From: Bacteroidales bacterium
GTDB taxonomy: Bacteria; Bacteroidota; Bacteroidia; Bacteroidales; P3
Assembly (NCBI GenBank): GCA_009785425.1
Contig: WQWI01000005.1
Location: 1-64,000, forward strand
DNA length: 64,000 nucleotides
Direction: 5' to 3'
Shown: positions 56,164 to 64,000 of the stretch, in pieces
Layout of the letters: each line of letters begins with the position of its first letter
How positions within the stretch are numbered: position 1 is the first letter of the stretch
Made by a program: the position numbers and the translations under genes
The notes under the pieces: model-generated
Databases searched by the model: none
The model's input: only the letters and a program-made list of their open reading frames with translations
What the model was told of the DNA's origin: nothing

Positions 56164-56172
56164 ACAAAGATA
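56164..56172 (-). promoter_or_regulatory. aspS promoter -7 box
   Basis: TATCTTTGT on the minus strand, 21 nt before the aspS start. Confidence 0.55.
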
Positions 56173-56234
56173 CGAAAAAAAATTGTTTTTTCAAAAAATA
56201 TTGTACCGGACTTGGCAATTTGATATAGCCTCTG

Positions 56235-56243
56235 TATCTTTGC
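56235..56243 (+). promoter_or_regulatory. Promoter -7 box before the transposase remnant
   Basis: TATCTTTGC, 14 nt before the ATG at 56258. Confidence 0.5.
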
Positions 56244-56257
56244 ATCAAAAAAAGTTT

Positions 56258-56467
56258 ATGAAGTGTCCAAAATGTCAAGCCATCAATCGCATTGAGAATG
56301 GTGTTATCATAGCCTTACAGCGTTACAAGTGCAAAGACTGTGGCTGTATCTTTATGGCAAAGCGGAACGGAGCGTTATCTATACCGACTTGCCAATTCCT
56401 TCTTTTGGCCATCAGCAGGTTTCCTGTGCAAAAAGTTGAATTTTTGGGCAATAAAAAAAGACAGTAA
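56258..56467 (+). pseudogene. Transposase N-terminal fragment (zinc ribbon)
   Basis: 69 codons. MKCPKCQAINRIENG and ALQRYKCKDCGCIF form the two Cys pairs of the zinc-ribbon N-terminus found in IS1/IS1595-like transposases. After CGCIF the sequence no longer follows the family and instead carries the 27-nt repeat also seen at 7658-7684 (FMAKRNGAL). No DDE catalytic region or inverted ends are visible, so this is a remnant. Confidence 0.6.
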
Positions 56468-56481
56468 AAACTGTCTTTGAG

Positions 56482-56565
56482 TGCCCGGAACAAGATTCGA
56501 ACTTGCACACCGTAACCGGCGCCACCCCCTCAAAGTGGTATGTCTACCAATTCCACCATCCGGGC
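56482..56565 (-). tRNA. tRNA-Leu (anticodon GAG)
   Basis: 84 nt with a long variable arm, on the minus strand. Acceptor GCCCGGA pairs with TCCGGGC; anticodon stem CCACT/GGTGG with loop TTGAGGG. CCA is not encoded. Confidence 0.93.
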
Positions 56566-56585
56566 ATTTTTCAAAAAATAGGACT

Positions 56586-56594
56586 GCAAAGTTA
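56586..56594 (-). promoter_or_regulatory. tRNA-Leu promoter -7 box
   Basis: TAACTTTGC on the minus strand followed by AGTCC, 20 nt upstream of the tRNA; the same context as tRNA-Glu. Confidence 0.65.
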
Positions 56595-56690
56595 CAAAAA
56601 AAAAATGATATTTACAAAAAAACAACGTAATTAACTTTCAGTTGTTGAAAATTATTCGGAAACACTATACAAATATCGACAACAAACAGC

Positions 56691-56699
56691 TAACTTTGC
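56691..56699 (+). promoter_or_regulatory. Promoter -7 box of the 56729 gene and nadD
   Basis: TAACTTTGC, 29 nt before the ATG. Confidence 0.6.
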
Positions 56700-56728
56700 A
56701 GTGTCGCTTTTGAAAAAACTGTTTTATC

Positions 56729-57529
56729 ATGTCGAAATCTTTACTACAAACCCGTATCGTTGACAAACTTGAAGTCATTGCAACTCAAGTGGACTCTATG
56801 AACAAGTTCGGAAAAAACATTCCGCTGCTCCATTTAGATGTTTTGAAATCAAATATTCGTACATTGTACGAACAGATTTGCGAATTAGAGCGTGGACAGA
56901 TGCACTCTATAAGTGCACAAAAAACAGTGCACAGCCTATTTAGCTCAGAGGAAACTATCGCTTCAAAACATGAAGAAAAGCATGACGTTGTCCCCGAAAT
57001 TCCGGTCAATATCGTTGAGATAAAAGAGGAAGTTGTTGTGGAAACCATCACGGAAACGATTGTCGAAACTCCAGTTTCAACTGTTATTGAAGAGGCACCC
57101 TTGCTACATGTTGAAGCAGTGTTAGAAGAGATAATTTTTGAGGAACAAATGGAGGAACAACCTGAAGTCCAGAACTCCATTCCTGATATTTTTTCATCCT
57201 TGCAAACCATTGTCGATCGCTACAAAACACCTGATTCTACGCTGAATGAAGCAATGGCAATATCCAACTCTTCCACCATCAATACGGCTGTAAAGCAAGT
57301 TCGAGATTTAAAATCGGCTATTGGTATCAACGAGAAGTTTTTGTTCATCAACGATCTCTTCAAAGGCAACATGAAAGAATATACCGACACGATTGTGATG
57401 TTGAGTGACGCCGAAACCTTAGACTCCGTACACGAAGTTTTGGCTCCGGTTAAAGGTAAGTATGGGTGGTCTGAAGATTCTATTGCTTACGTAACGCTGA
57501 TTGACTTCCTGCAACGCAAATTTGTTTAA
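56729..57529 (+). CDS. Conserved acidic cytoplasmic protein of unknown function
   Basis: 266 aa, no signal. N-terminal helical region (about 1-60), a long Glu/Val-rich low-complexity linker (about 75-150), and a conserved C-terminal domain (about 165-266) with SAIGINEKFLFINDLFKGNMKEY. The pattern recurs in Bacteroidota proteins of unknown role, as far as I recall. Co-transcribed with nadD (2-nt gap). Confidence 0.75.
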   Translation: MSKSLLQTRIVDKLEVIATQVDSMNKFGKNIPLLHLDVLKSNIRTLYEQICELERGQMHSISAQKTVHSLFSSEETIASKHEEKHDVVPEIPVNIVEIKEEVVVETITETIVETPVSTVIEEAPLLHVEAVLEEIIFEEQMEEQPEVQNSIPDIFSSLQTIVDRYKTPDSTLNEAMAISNSSTINTAVKQVRDLKSAIGINEKFLFINDLFKGNMKEYTDTIVMLSDAETLDSVHEVLAPVKGKYGWSEDSIAYVTLIDFLQRKFV

Positions 57530-57531
57530 TC

Positions 57532-58044
57532 ATGTCCCATGTCGGGCTTTATTTTGGTTCGTTCAATCCCGTTCATGACGGGCATTTGGTGATTGCTGAA
57601 TATATGCTTGAACATGCTTGTATTGACGAACTCTGGTTTGTTTTGTCGCCACAAAATCCACTGAAAAACCCGAACGATTTGTGGTCAAATGAAAAACGTT
57701 TTGAACTTCTGAAATCCGCTATTGACGGGAAGTCCAAAATGTCAATTTGCACAGTAGAATGGGATATGCCCAAGCCGTCTTTTACGATTGACACACTTGA
57801 AAAGTTGTCGCAATTGAACCCTGACGCAACATTCTCTATTATTATGGGGTCAGATAATTTAGAAAAAATCGAACAGTGGAAATCATTTGAGACTATTTTG
57901 AGCACTTACAAAGTTTTTGTATATCCTCGTCCGAATACTGTGAGAAATCAGTACTTTCAGCATCCAAATGTAACCGTTTTTAATGCTCCACCGCTGAATA
58001 TTTCTTCTACACAGATTCGTTCGGCGACACCGAACGAGATTTAG
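57532..58044 (+). CDS. nadD: Nicotinate-nucleotide adenylyltransferase, C-terminally short
   Basis: 170 aa. GLYFGSFNPVHDGHLVIAEYML contains the nucleotidyltransferase GxFxPxHxGH motif and ISSTQIR is the second signature. Converts nicotinate mononucleotide to deamido-NAD. Family members are usually about 190 aa; here the chain ends 7 residues after ISSTQIR (SATPNEI), missing the last helix. The gene end is only 6 nt from the convergent thioredoxin gene, which may explain the loss. Confidence 0.88.
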   Translation: MSHVGLYFGSFNPVHDGHLVIAEYMLEHACIDELWFVLSPQNPLKNPNDLWSNEKRFELLKSAIDGKSKMSICTVEWDMPKPSFTIDTLEKLSQLNPDATFSIIMGSDNLEKIEQWKSFETILSTYKVFVYPRPNTVRNQYFQHPNVTVFNAPPLNISSTQIRSATPNEI

Positions 58045-58050
58045 GGTGCA

Positions 58051-59193
58051 CTACTCGCGGAATAAATTTTCTAAAAAATCAAACAATTCGTCGCCTCTCA
58101 GATTTATTGCAATAACAATACCTTGCGGGTCGATCAGAAAACTTTGAGGTATTGAGCGGATGCCATAAGCACGAGCTACGGCGTTATTCCAACCGTTGAG
58201 GTCGGAAACTTGAGTCCACGTCAAGCCGTCGCTTTCAATTGCATTTAACCACGCATCTCTTCGATTTCTTTGGTCTAAAGAAACACCCAAAATTTCAAAA
58301 CCGCGGTCTCTGAAGGCTGCGTGTGCTCTGACTTTATTCGGATTTTCCTGCCGACACGGACCACACCATGAAGCCCAAAAATCAAGTAGGACATATTTTC
58401 CTCGAAAATCCGACAAGCTGACCGGATTTCCATCCGGATCATTTTGTGTGAAGTCAGGGGCTTTTCTTCCGATACCTACAGTCTGTGCAGCTTCTATGCG
58501 TTGTGCAAACGCACGTCCAGCATGAGTATTGCGTAAATTTTCGTCAATAGACAAGAATAAAGGCTCTATTTCTTCAACATCAAAATCTTGTCCAACCGAT
58601 TCGGAAATAGCAACTACGCTGAAAAACGAGTTCGGATAAGTCCGAGCGTATTCTTGTTGTTTCTGCCTGCGTTCGTCCAAAAGTGAGCGGAATATCCCAT
58701 TCATTTCATTCATAAAATCCCTATCTTCTCTTTGTTCGGGCGTTGCTTGTGCAAGTTTTTCGTTCATTCTTGCCGAAATTTCCCAAATTTGTCCTCCGAT
58801 AAATTCGATATAACGTTGATGTGCCTCATTGATTGGAGAATTGATAAACGTCACATTTTGCAAGAAATCGGGAGAACTTATCTCCACAATTCCAGGCTCC
58901 AAGTACATGATAAACATTTGTCCGGCTCGAGCAGCAGAATCAAGCCCAACGCCTGCATAGTCCACAATCAAACGGGAAGGCACCGGTTCGCTGATCATTC
59001 CTGAAAAGGAAAATTCCCCGTTGTGAAGAAAGGCAGAATCTGTGAATTCGTAGGTACCATACCAATAAGTGATGTAAATTTTTGTTGGAGCGTTCCAGTC
59101 TCCGATTTTACCTTTTAGCGTAAAGGTTTGTTCATTTGCATAACCAATTATCGCAAACAGGCAACAACACATAAACAAGATGATTTTTTTCAT
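58051..59193 (-). CDS. TlpA/ResA-like thiol-disulfide oxidoreductase with N-terminal DUF4369-type domain
   Basis: 380 aa. Signal peptide, then a beta-rich N-terminal domain (FTLKGKIGDWNAPTKIYITY) usual in Bacteroidota thioredoxin fusions. A C-terminal thioredoxin fold (about 240-380) has the active site WASWCGPCRQE. Works in the periplasm, probably on secreted protein thiols. Last gene of the SusCD-containing minus-strand run. Confidence 0.9.
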   Translation of the reverse strand: MKKIILFMCCCLFAIIGYANEQTFTLKGKIGDWNAPTKIYITYWYGTYEFTDSAFLHNGEFSFSGMISEPVPSRLIVDYAGVGLDSAARAGQMFIMYLEPGIVEISSPDFLQNVTFINSPINEAHQRYIEFIGGQIWEISARMNEKLAQATPEQREDRDFMNEMNGIFRSLLDERRQKQQEYARTYPNSFFSVVAISESVGQDFDVEEIEPLFLSIDENLRNTHAGRAFAQRIEAAQTVGIGRKAPDFTQNDPDGNPVSLSDFRGKYVLLDFWASWCGPCRQENPNKVRAHAAFRDRGFEILGVSLDQRNRRDAWLNAIESDGLTWTQVSDLNGWNNAVARAYGIRSIPQSFLIDPQGIVIAINLRGDELFDFLENLFRE

Positions 59194-59235
59194 TGGTTTG
59201 ATGATTTAGAATGGATTCATTTGGGAACTCAAACA

Positions 59236-60063
59236 TTATTGCTCGCTTGCACCTTGCAGACCTACCAGATAGAGCTGATATTGCCTCCACAAGGTATCAG
59301 TTGTTGTGCCCTCGCCGAAAATATATTCCATGGCGATATCGAAGCTCCATCTTTCGAAATGATATGCCGTGTAATTAAACTTACGTAAAAAGTCCGAGTC
59401 TTTCGTTGTTAGCCATTTTAAGAAAAAACCGGTTGTTTGGTAGCCGTCTCTCCAAGAGCCTCCGAGCCTGCGGTTGCCCGGTGGCAAAAAACCGGCGTAT
59501 GCTCGTACACCATCTGCCAAACCTTCGGTAAAAATCCAAAATTCGTTTATGAGATCCGGTCCCGGACCGTTGGCATAAACTCCAACGCCTCTGGGTTGAG
59601 CTTGATAAACGTGAAGCAGCTCGTGATAAAGAATGCCTCGAGTTTCAAACAGAATAGCCGAATCACTTTGTCCGTTTTGTTCCCAAAACGACTCTACCCA
59701 ACGCGAGGTGTACCCAATACCAACATGAGGCGGGTCGCCCCATTTCCACGACACGCCATCTTGATCAACAAAGTCATATTGAATTGTTTGCACATCAGGA
59801 AGAGCCTGATCATCGGCTGTCCAAAAAATGATTTGTGCCACACGAAGAGCATGTTGCTGAATAAAATCTACCGGATCCGGAACAATGCGGCTGTAAATTT
59901 CCCAGCCCTTTGTTCCTTCTGCATGATTGCTAAAAATAACTTCAGGAAAAGCAAAATTTTCCCAACCGGTTAATTCTTCGGGCGTGTGTTGTTTGTCCGA
60001 GTTACAAGAAACCGCGAACAAACCGAAACACAAAAAAGCAAACAAAAATTGATTTTTTGACAT
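59236..60063 (-). CDS. BSP-family zinc peptidase-like lipoprotein
   Basis: 275 aa. Lipobox FAVSCNS (Cys20). The HELLHVYQ zinc motif within ILYHELLHVYQAQPRGVG and downstream WIFTEGLADGVRAYAGF match the plant/bacterial basic secretory protein (BSP) peptidase family. Activity is not demonstrated for most members. In series with SusC/SusD and the FISUMP lipoprotein. Confidence 0.8.
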   Translation of the reverse strand: MSKNQFLFAFLCFGLFAVSCNSDKQHTPEELTGWENFAFPEVIFSNHAEGTKGWEIYSRIVPDPVDFIQQHALRVAQIIFWTADDQALPDVQTIQYDFVDQDGVSWKWGDPPHVGIGYTSRWVESFWEQNGQSDSAILFETRGILYHELLHVYQAQPRGVGVYANGPGPDLINEFWIFTEGLADGVRAYAGFLPPGNRRLGGSWRDGYQTTGFFLKWLTTKDSDFLRKFNYTAYHFERWSFDIAMEYIFGEGTTTDTLWRQYQLYLVGLQGASEQ

Positions 60064-60082
60064 AAGATGATTTTTTCACTGA

Positions 60083-60110
60083 ATAGGGGCGACATACATG
60101 TCGCCCCTAC
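60083..60110. repeat. 28-bp TAGGGGCGACAT palindrome
   Basis: TAGGGGCGACAT and ATGTCGCCCCTA around AC, between the FISUMP lipoprotein and BSP genes. GTAGGGGC family. Confidence 0.85.
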
Positions 60111-60135
60111 GACAAACAACTATTAACCAAAAGCA

Positions 60136-61230
60136 TTAACGAAGGCAACGAAGAGAAAAGCCACTATTCACACCTATGTTGGCACCAGGAATTGTGACTA
60201 ACACTAACTCCTCTACCATTGAAAAACAATTCCATCTCAATGTTACTCCGTCAGGGCAAGTATTGGTATTCCATGAACCGAACATAAAGCCATTTGCCGG
60301 TGTACAACCCGCACCAGCCGCACTACCTCCTTCAGCTTGGGAAGGTTCATCTTGGTTAGGAGCAGGCGTCCATGTAGCGTTATTCATTATTCCGAATGAT
60401 ACTTGCAAAGCAAGAGCATGATTATCATTCGGTGTGGAAGACCAAAAGAAACCCGAACCTTGCTCAGTACCTCTACCACCTATGTCTGTGCCCTCACTTG
60501 AAAGACTACCACTAAAAATAGCTCCCCAGTCATTGCGATAAGCATCAATAAGTTCCTGAGTAGATGGATTACGACCGACACCTTCTCCTCCCAACAGTAT
60601 ATCTAAAGCGACAAAATCCTGATTAGAAGGGACACGCCATGGATAGGGACAAAGAGAAGATCTGAGTTGGTTCACGGCATTCCAAGAGAACAGGTCTCCA
60701 AAACCATCCTCGTTTCTGATGATTCCTACTTGTGTCGCATGAAATGCTTCGGGGGTGTCAAAAGCGTTCTCTACTTTAACCACATCCGACCAAATTTGTG
60801 TAACCGGACCTTCCGAAAAAGTCCACTCATTGTTGGTCAAGAAACTGATTTCGCCCCAAGTTGGATGCGGACCTCTTGTGATGGTCAAAACAACAGAGTC
60901 ATAAATGTTGTGATTTTCGCTACTAAAAGCAAAAATAACGACTGAGCCTGCATTTTGGGCAGTTACTACTCCGGCTTGGGTAACAACAGCGATATTGTTG
61001 TTGCTACTTTCCCAAATTAGAGATAGATTGTTGGCATCTGTTGGCGAAACCGTTGCCGTCAATTGCAATGTGTTTGGGTTTCCTGTCCCATAAACATTGA
61101 GCGTGGTTGCTGCTGGTGCATTAATAGAAACAGCGGAAACGGAGCGATCCGAATCGTTGCTTCTACAGGAGTTGAAAGCTACCGATAACGCTGCTATGGC
61201 GATAAAGGTATAAATCATTTTTCTTTTCAT
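60136..61230 (-). CDS. FISUMP-domain lipoprotein with Ig-like domain
   Basis: 364 aa. Lipobox in ALSVAFNSCRSND (Cys22). An Ig-like (BIG2-type) domain lies at about 30-115 (LQLTATVSPTDANNLSLIWESSNNNIAVV in part). FISUMP domain at about 125-364 with CPYPWRVPSNQDFVALD, FFWSSTP and the end GFSLRCLR. It lies 37 nt after susD, suggesting a surface accessory of that uptake system. A second FISUMP protein is at 9911. Confidence 0.82.
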   Translation of the reverse strand: MKRKMIYTFIAIAALSVAFNSCRSNDSDRSVSAVSINAPAATTLNVYGTGNPNTLQLTATVSPTDANNLSLIWESSNNNIAVVTQAGVVTAQNAGSVVIFAFSSENHNIYDSVVLTITRGPHPTWGEISFLTNNEWTFSEGPVTQIWSDVVKVENAFDTPEAFHATQVGIIRNEDGFGDLFSWNAVNQLRSSLCPYPWRVPSNQDFVALDILLGGEGVGRNPSTQELIDAYRNDWGAIFSGSLSSEGTDIGGRGTEQGSGFFWSSTPNDNHALALQVSFGIMNNATWTPAPNQDEPSQAEGGSAAGAGCTPANGFMFGSWNTNTCPDGVTLRWNCFSMVEELVLVTIPGANIGVNSGFSLRCLR

Positions 61231-61267
61231 GGTTTTGCGATTTTGTTAGTAATATGTGAATAATTGT

Positions 61268-62779
61268 TTAATGATTTGGCGTTAGGTATGGATTAAAATT
61301 GGTTGCCGATTGGGGAAATGGGAATATCCATAGTGGCGAGTCGGGTCGTAAAACATAAGTTCGTTCAATGATAGGATCGAGAGGCTGTTGAAAAATGCCG
61401 GCATCGGGATCGGGAGGAAAAAAGCCTCCGGCTGCCAAACGCAAGGTTCGAGTTAGTGTTGTCGCCCATTCGGGTTCGGTGTTCCAGCGTTTCAAGTTGA
61501 TGAAATTTCTCAAAGAAGCAAAGTTTTCGTGTCTCGAAACAAGTTGTAAGGCTTCAATCGGGTTTGCAGGAAGAGGGTCGTGCTCGCCATCAAGGGTTCT
61601 GCGTTGGCGAAGCATTTCCAAAATAGCCATTGCTGCTCCGGGATTGCCGCGACGTATGTGAACTTCAGCCTGTGTCAAAAACATATCAACGGTACTCAAA
61701 CCGACACTATTTGGAATAAAATTACAGTACGGAAGCCCTATCCAAAGATTGTGCATCCAACCTGTAGAGCCTATAACTCGAGAAACGCCTTCTCCACTTC
61801 TGATATTAAAATTGAACGGGAACGGAAGGTTCCGCTCCAATGATCCGTGATTAAGGAAAACATCGTTAGGTGCGAAACTTTGCAACAAGTCGGGCGTGAA
61901 CGCAGTTCCTGTAAAAGTTTCGAATATAGAGAACAGCTCCTCCGGATTGAATGCCGGTCTGGAAAATTGAGTACTCCCTCTAAAATCCAACAACGAGCTG
62001 TTAATTTCCAACGATCGGGTTGCAGCCTCATAAGCACCATCAAAATCGCGCACAGCCATTAGCACTTTGGCTCTCACAGCGTGAGCAAAGGCTTTACCTA
62101 CGCGTATTCTCAAAGGATTTAGAGGCAACGAGTTGAGAGCTAATGCCGCATCTAAATCGGCGAGAATAAAGTCATAGACCTCACGAACGGTTCTTTTTCG
62201 CATGTTTGCCGTTAAATCGTGATAGTCGGTTTCAAACATATAAGGAATGCCTCCATCGGTAGCGGCAGTCGCCGGATTGTATGCCCGAGCGTAAAGATTT
62301 ACAGCCAAATAGTGCATGTATGCTCTCAACACCAGAGCCTCTGCTTTGATTTGATTGGCTCTTTCTCTACTCCCTGTGGCATCATCTATTTTAAGCAAAA
62401 TAGGATTGGCAATTGTACCGATGATGCGATAGAAAGCATCGTATGTTGTGCGTGAACTGTTCAAAACTGTGCTGCGATCTATGCTTTCGTCCCAAGTTAC
62501 CAGTATGGACATGGCATTTACGTGTCCTGCTTCGTGGTCGTTGATCAAGCGAAGGATGTCCACACCTCTGGGCAAAAGGTCATTGACAAAAATAACCGGC
62601 TCAAACGACTGTGCCAGTCCACCAAAACGACTTTCATGGTTGAGTAACAATTCCAAATCTTCAACTCTGTCAAGAAGACTTGCTCCTTTTGGCGTGATAT
62701 CCGTAAATTTGGCACAGCCGAGGAAAAACAAAGGTAGCGCAATGATTGCGAATAAGCGGGATATTTTTTTCGTTTCCAT
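61268..62779 (-). CDS. SusD/RagB family outer-membrane lipoprotein
   Basis: 503 aa. Lipobox LFFLGCAKF (Cys22). TPR-like N-terminal helices and the family motif AEALVLRAYMHYLAVNLYARAYNPA are present; the C-terminal segment AEVHIRRGNPGAAMAILEMLRQRR is typical. Binds substrate over the SusC channel. It follows SusC by 5 nt. No glycosidase is visible nearby, so the substrate cannot be predicted. Confidence 0.9.
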   Translation of the reverse strand: METKKISRLFAIIALPLFFLGCAKFTDITPKGASLLDRVEDLELLLNHESRFGGLAQSFEPVIFVNDLLPRGVDILRLINDHEAGHVNAMSILVTWDESIDRSTVLNSSRTTYDAFYRIIGTIANPILLKIDDATGSRERANQIKAEALVLRAYMHYLAVNLYARAYNPATAATDGGIPYMFETDYHDLTANMRKRTVREVYDFILADLDAALALNSLPLNPLRIRVGKAFAHAVRAKVLMAVRDFDGAYEAATRSLEINSSLLDFRGSTQFSRPAFNPEELFSIFETFTGTAFTPDLLQSFAPNDVFLNHGSLERNLPFPFNFNIRSGEGVSRVIGSTGWMHNLWIGLPYCNFIPNSVGLSTVDMFLTQAEVHIRRGNPGAAMAILEMLRQRRTLDGEHDPLPANPIEALQLVSRHENFASLRNFINLKRWNTEPEWATTLTRTLRLAAGGFFPPDPDAGIFQQPLDPIIERTYVLRPDSPLWIFPFPQSATNFNPYLTPNH

Positions 62780-62784
62780 AGCAA

Positions 62785-64000
62785 TTAAAATCTAATATTT
62801 AGTCCAAAAATGAAAGATGTTGGTCTTCGAACACCGCCGAGCACAGGATCATTAACTGTTTCGGGATCTACACGTACATTATTTCTTTTCCACAAAGCCG
62901 GAGGGTGGTCTAACTGGAAACGAACGGTAGCTTGGCTCATTCCAAATCTGCTTATGAGGTTTTGAGGGATGTCGTATCCAAATGAGATGTTGCGAATTTT
63001 TAAAAAATCGGCGTGATGTACATAAATGTCTGCGTTATTGCTTGCGGTTGCACTTCCTCCCATAGCCGGAGCATGTTGAAGAACTCCGGGCACATCGGTA
63101 TCCGGATTTTCCGGTGTCCACCCGCGAAGTATCCATGCCGGCATAGGTCTCCAAGATACAGGAGCGGAATACATACCTGCTTGTAAAGCACGCATCTTGT
63201 GCCCACCCCAGTAAATAGCCAAAACATTCAGTGTAAAACCTCTGTAGCGAAGCGTATTATCTATACCCATAGTTATTTTAGGTTCGGATTGCCCTGCAAA
63301 AACCAATACATCGATACCTCTTCCCAAAATTTCTTCATTCGATATTCGAGATCCGTCCGCAGCGAAGAACGTTTGGCGACCAATGTCATCAAGTCCGCCA
63401 AATCGGTATGCCCACATCGCACTTGATGCAAAACCCTCTCTAAACCTACTACCAACTAATTCTTGTGCTGTGTTTGCAATTAGATCAACATGTGTAACTC
63501 TGTTGTGGTTGTATGCTACTGTTATTCCGGTTGTCCAATTGAACTGATCCCGTCCTCTCACACGAAACCAATCGTAACTGAGTGCTAACTCTACACCTCG
63601 GTTGAAAAGGGCTGCGTTATTCATAAACATAGTCGGGAAGCCAAAGGTGCTTTCGAGTGCTTTGTGTGAAAAGACATCATCGCCTCTTCTGTAATAAAAA
63701 TCTAACGAACCGCGCATACGATTGGTAAATAACCCAAAATCAGCACCGATATTTGCTGTCGTGGTTCTTTCCCATGTCAAAAACGGATTTCCGGGGTTCT
63801 CAACCACGGCTTGAGGCTGTTGATTATGGCGATTTGGAGTTGCCATAGAGGTTGCTGTCATAACACTCGTTGTGCCCAGGTGGATATTTCCGGTTAAGCC
63901 ATAACTTCCGCGAATTTTCAAATAATCAACCCATCTGACATCTCTCATAAAATTTTCTCGTGAAGCAACCCAGCTCAAACCTACAGACCATAGAGGGGCA
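62785..64000 (-). CDS. SusC/RagA TonB-dependent transporter, 5' part outside window
   Basis: At least 405 codons of the C-terminal barrel; the frame is open to the window edge (APLWSVGLSWVASRE in front of KIRGSYGLTGN). SusC-typical segments are RGSYGLTGN, ERTTTANIGADFGLF, DFYYRRGDDVF and GLNIRF at the C-terminus, which ends in an aromatic residue as needed for barrel insertion. Partner of the adjacent SusD. Confidence 0.9.
   Translation of the reverse strand, partial: APLWSVGLSWVASRENFMRDVRWVDYLKIRGSYGLTGNIHLGTTSVMTATSMATPNRHNQQPQAVVENPGNPFLTWERTTTANIGADFGLFTNRMRGSLDFYYRRGDDVFSHKALESTFGFPTMFMNNAALFNRGVELALSYDWFRVRGRDQFNWTTGITVAYNHNRVTHVDLIANTAQELVGSRFREGFASSAMWAYRFGGLDDIGRQTFFAADGSRISNEEILGRGIDVLVFAGQSEPKITMGIDNTLRYRGFTLNVLAIYWGGHKMRALQAGMYSAPVSWRPMPAWILRGWTPENPDTDVPGVLQHAPAMGGSATASNNADIYVHHADFLKIRNISFGYDIPQNLISRFGMSQATVRFQLDHPPALWKRNNVRVDPETVNDPVLGGVRRPTSFIFGLNIRF

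Noticed and set aside
56102-56257. N-terminal extension of the transposase fragment
   Set aside because: It overlaps the aspS start antisense and the family start is the Met at 56258, after the promoter box.

Overview
This AT-rich window reads as part of a Bacteroidota (Bacteroidetes) chromosome, most likely an uncultured member of the Bacteroidales. The evidence is: very frequent TAnnTTTG (-7) promoter boxes, usually spelled TATCTTTGC or TAACTTTGC; four type IX secretion (T9SS) components (porT, porZ, porV, porU); a SusC/SusD pair; two proteins with the Fibrobacter-succinogenes-major-paralog (FISUMP) domain; and Bacteroidota-type arginine and NAD genes. No rRNA, CRISPR array, intact insertion sequence or prophage is visible. 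Two tRNA genes (Glu-UUC and Leu-GAG) lie on the minus strand. The genus cannot be fixed from the sequence alone.

Layout. 0.5-4.7 kb (-): arginine operon GNAT-argG-argE'-argH. 4.9-7.6 kb: UvrD/RecB-like helicase with two in-frame repeat insertions and an apparently missing C-terminus. 7.7-9.7 kb (-): gpmI and a small Xre regulator. 9.9-14.7 kb (+): FISUMP protein, small PBECR-like nuclease, ResB/CcsA-like cytochrome c maturation protein, dxr, a small lipoprotein, a SprT-like metalloprotein. 14.9-22 kb (+): leuS (two in-frame repeat insertions), serC, a four-helix-bundle protein, serA, pruA. 22.1-27.9 kb (-): hisS-hutH-porT-COG2509 oxidoreductase operon, then tRNA-Glu and rpsT. 28-29.9 kb (+): pncA, pncB. 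29.9-30.7 kb (-): PIN toxin and putative antitoxin. 30.7-35.1 kb (+): acyltransferase, porZ, recO. 35.4-36.8 kb (-): BspA-type leucine-rich-repeat T9SS cargo. 37.4-42.8 kb (+): unknown protein, tricorn-like protease, succinyl-CoA:acetate CoA-transferase. 43.3-46.6 kb (+): CsgG-like protein and two LPP20-like proteins, interrupted by a ParE-type toxin-antitoxin pair on the other strand. 47-56.1 kb (-): M13 peptidase, ispF, porV, porU, aspS. 56.2-58 kb: transposase remnant, tRNA-Leu, unknown acidic protein, nadD. 58-64 kb (-): SusC (cut by the window edge), SusD, FISUMP lipoprotein, BSP-type metallopeptidase lipoprotein, TlpA-like thioredoxin.

How the genes work together. pncA, pncB and nadD give consecutive steps from nicotinamide to nicotinate adenine dinucleotide. 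dxr and ispF belong to the MEP isoprenoid pathway. serC and serA make serine. porT, porZ, porV and porU are parts of the T9SS that would export the BspA-like protein, which ends in a T9SS sorting domain. The final SusCD-containing locus looks like an outer-membrane uptake system with accessory surface lipoproteins.

The most unusual signal is a set of short palindromic repeats (a TGTAG...CTACA family, a CTTCGACAAGCTCAG family, and a CGTCATTCCGAGC...ATGACG family). They occur between genes and also inside genes. Six copies sit in frame inside four protein genes: leuS twice, the UvrD-like gene twice, the COG2509 oxidoreductase once and the BspA-like gene once. Every in-gene copy is a multiple of three long (69, 69, 78, 48, 57 and 30 nt). 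This resembles the Rickettsia palindromic elements that add peptide segments to housekeeping proteins. Other notable points are a compact 36-bp divergent promoter present twice with one mismatch, several starts only 2-8 nt downstream of the -7 box (probable leaderless mRNAs), and a 205-nt symmetric multi-hairpin element after recO.
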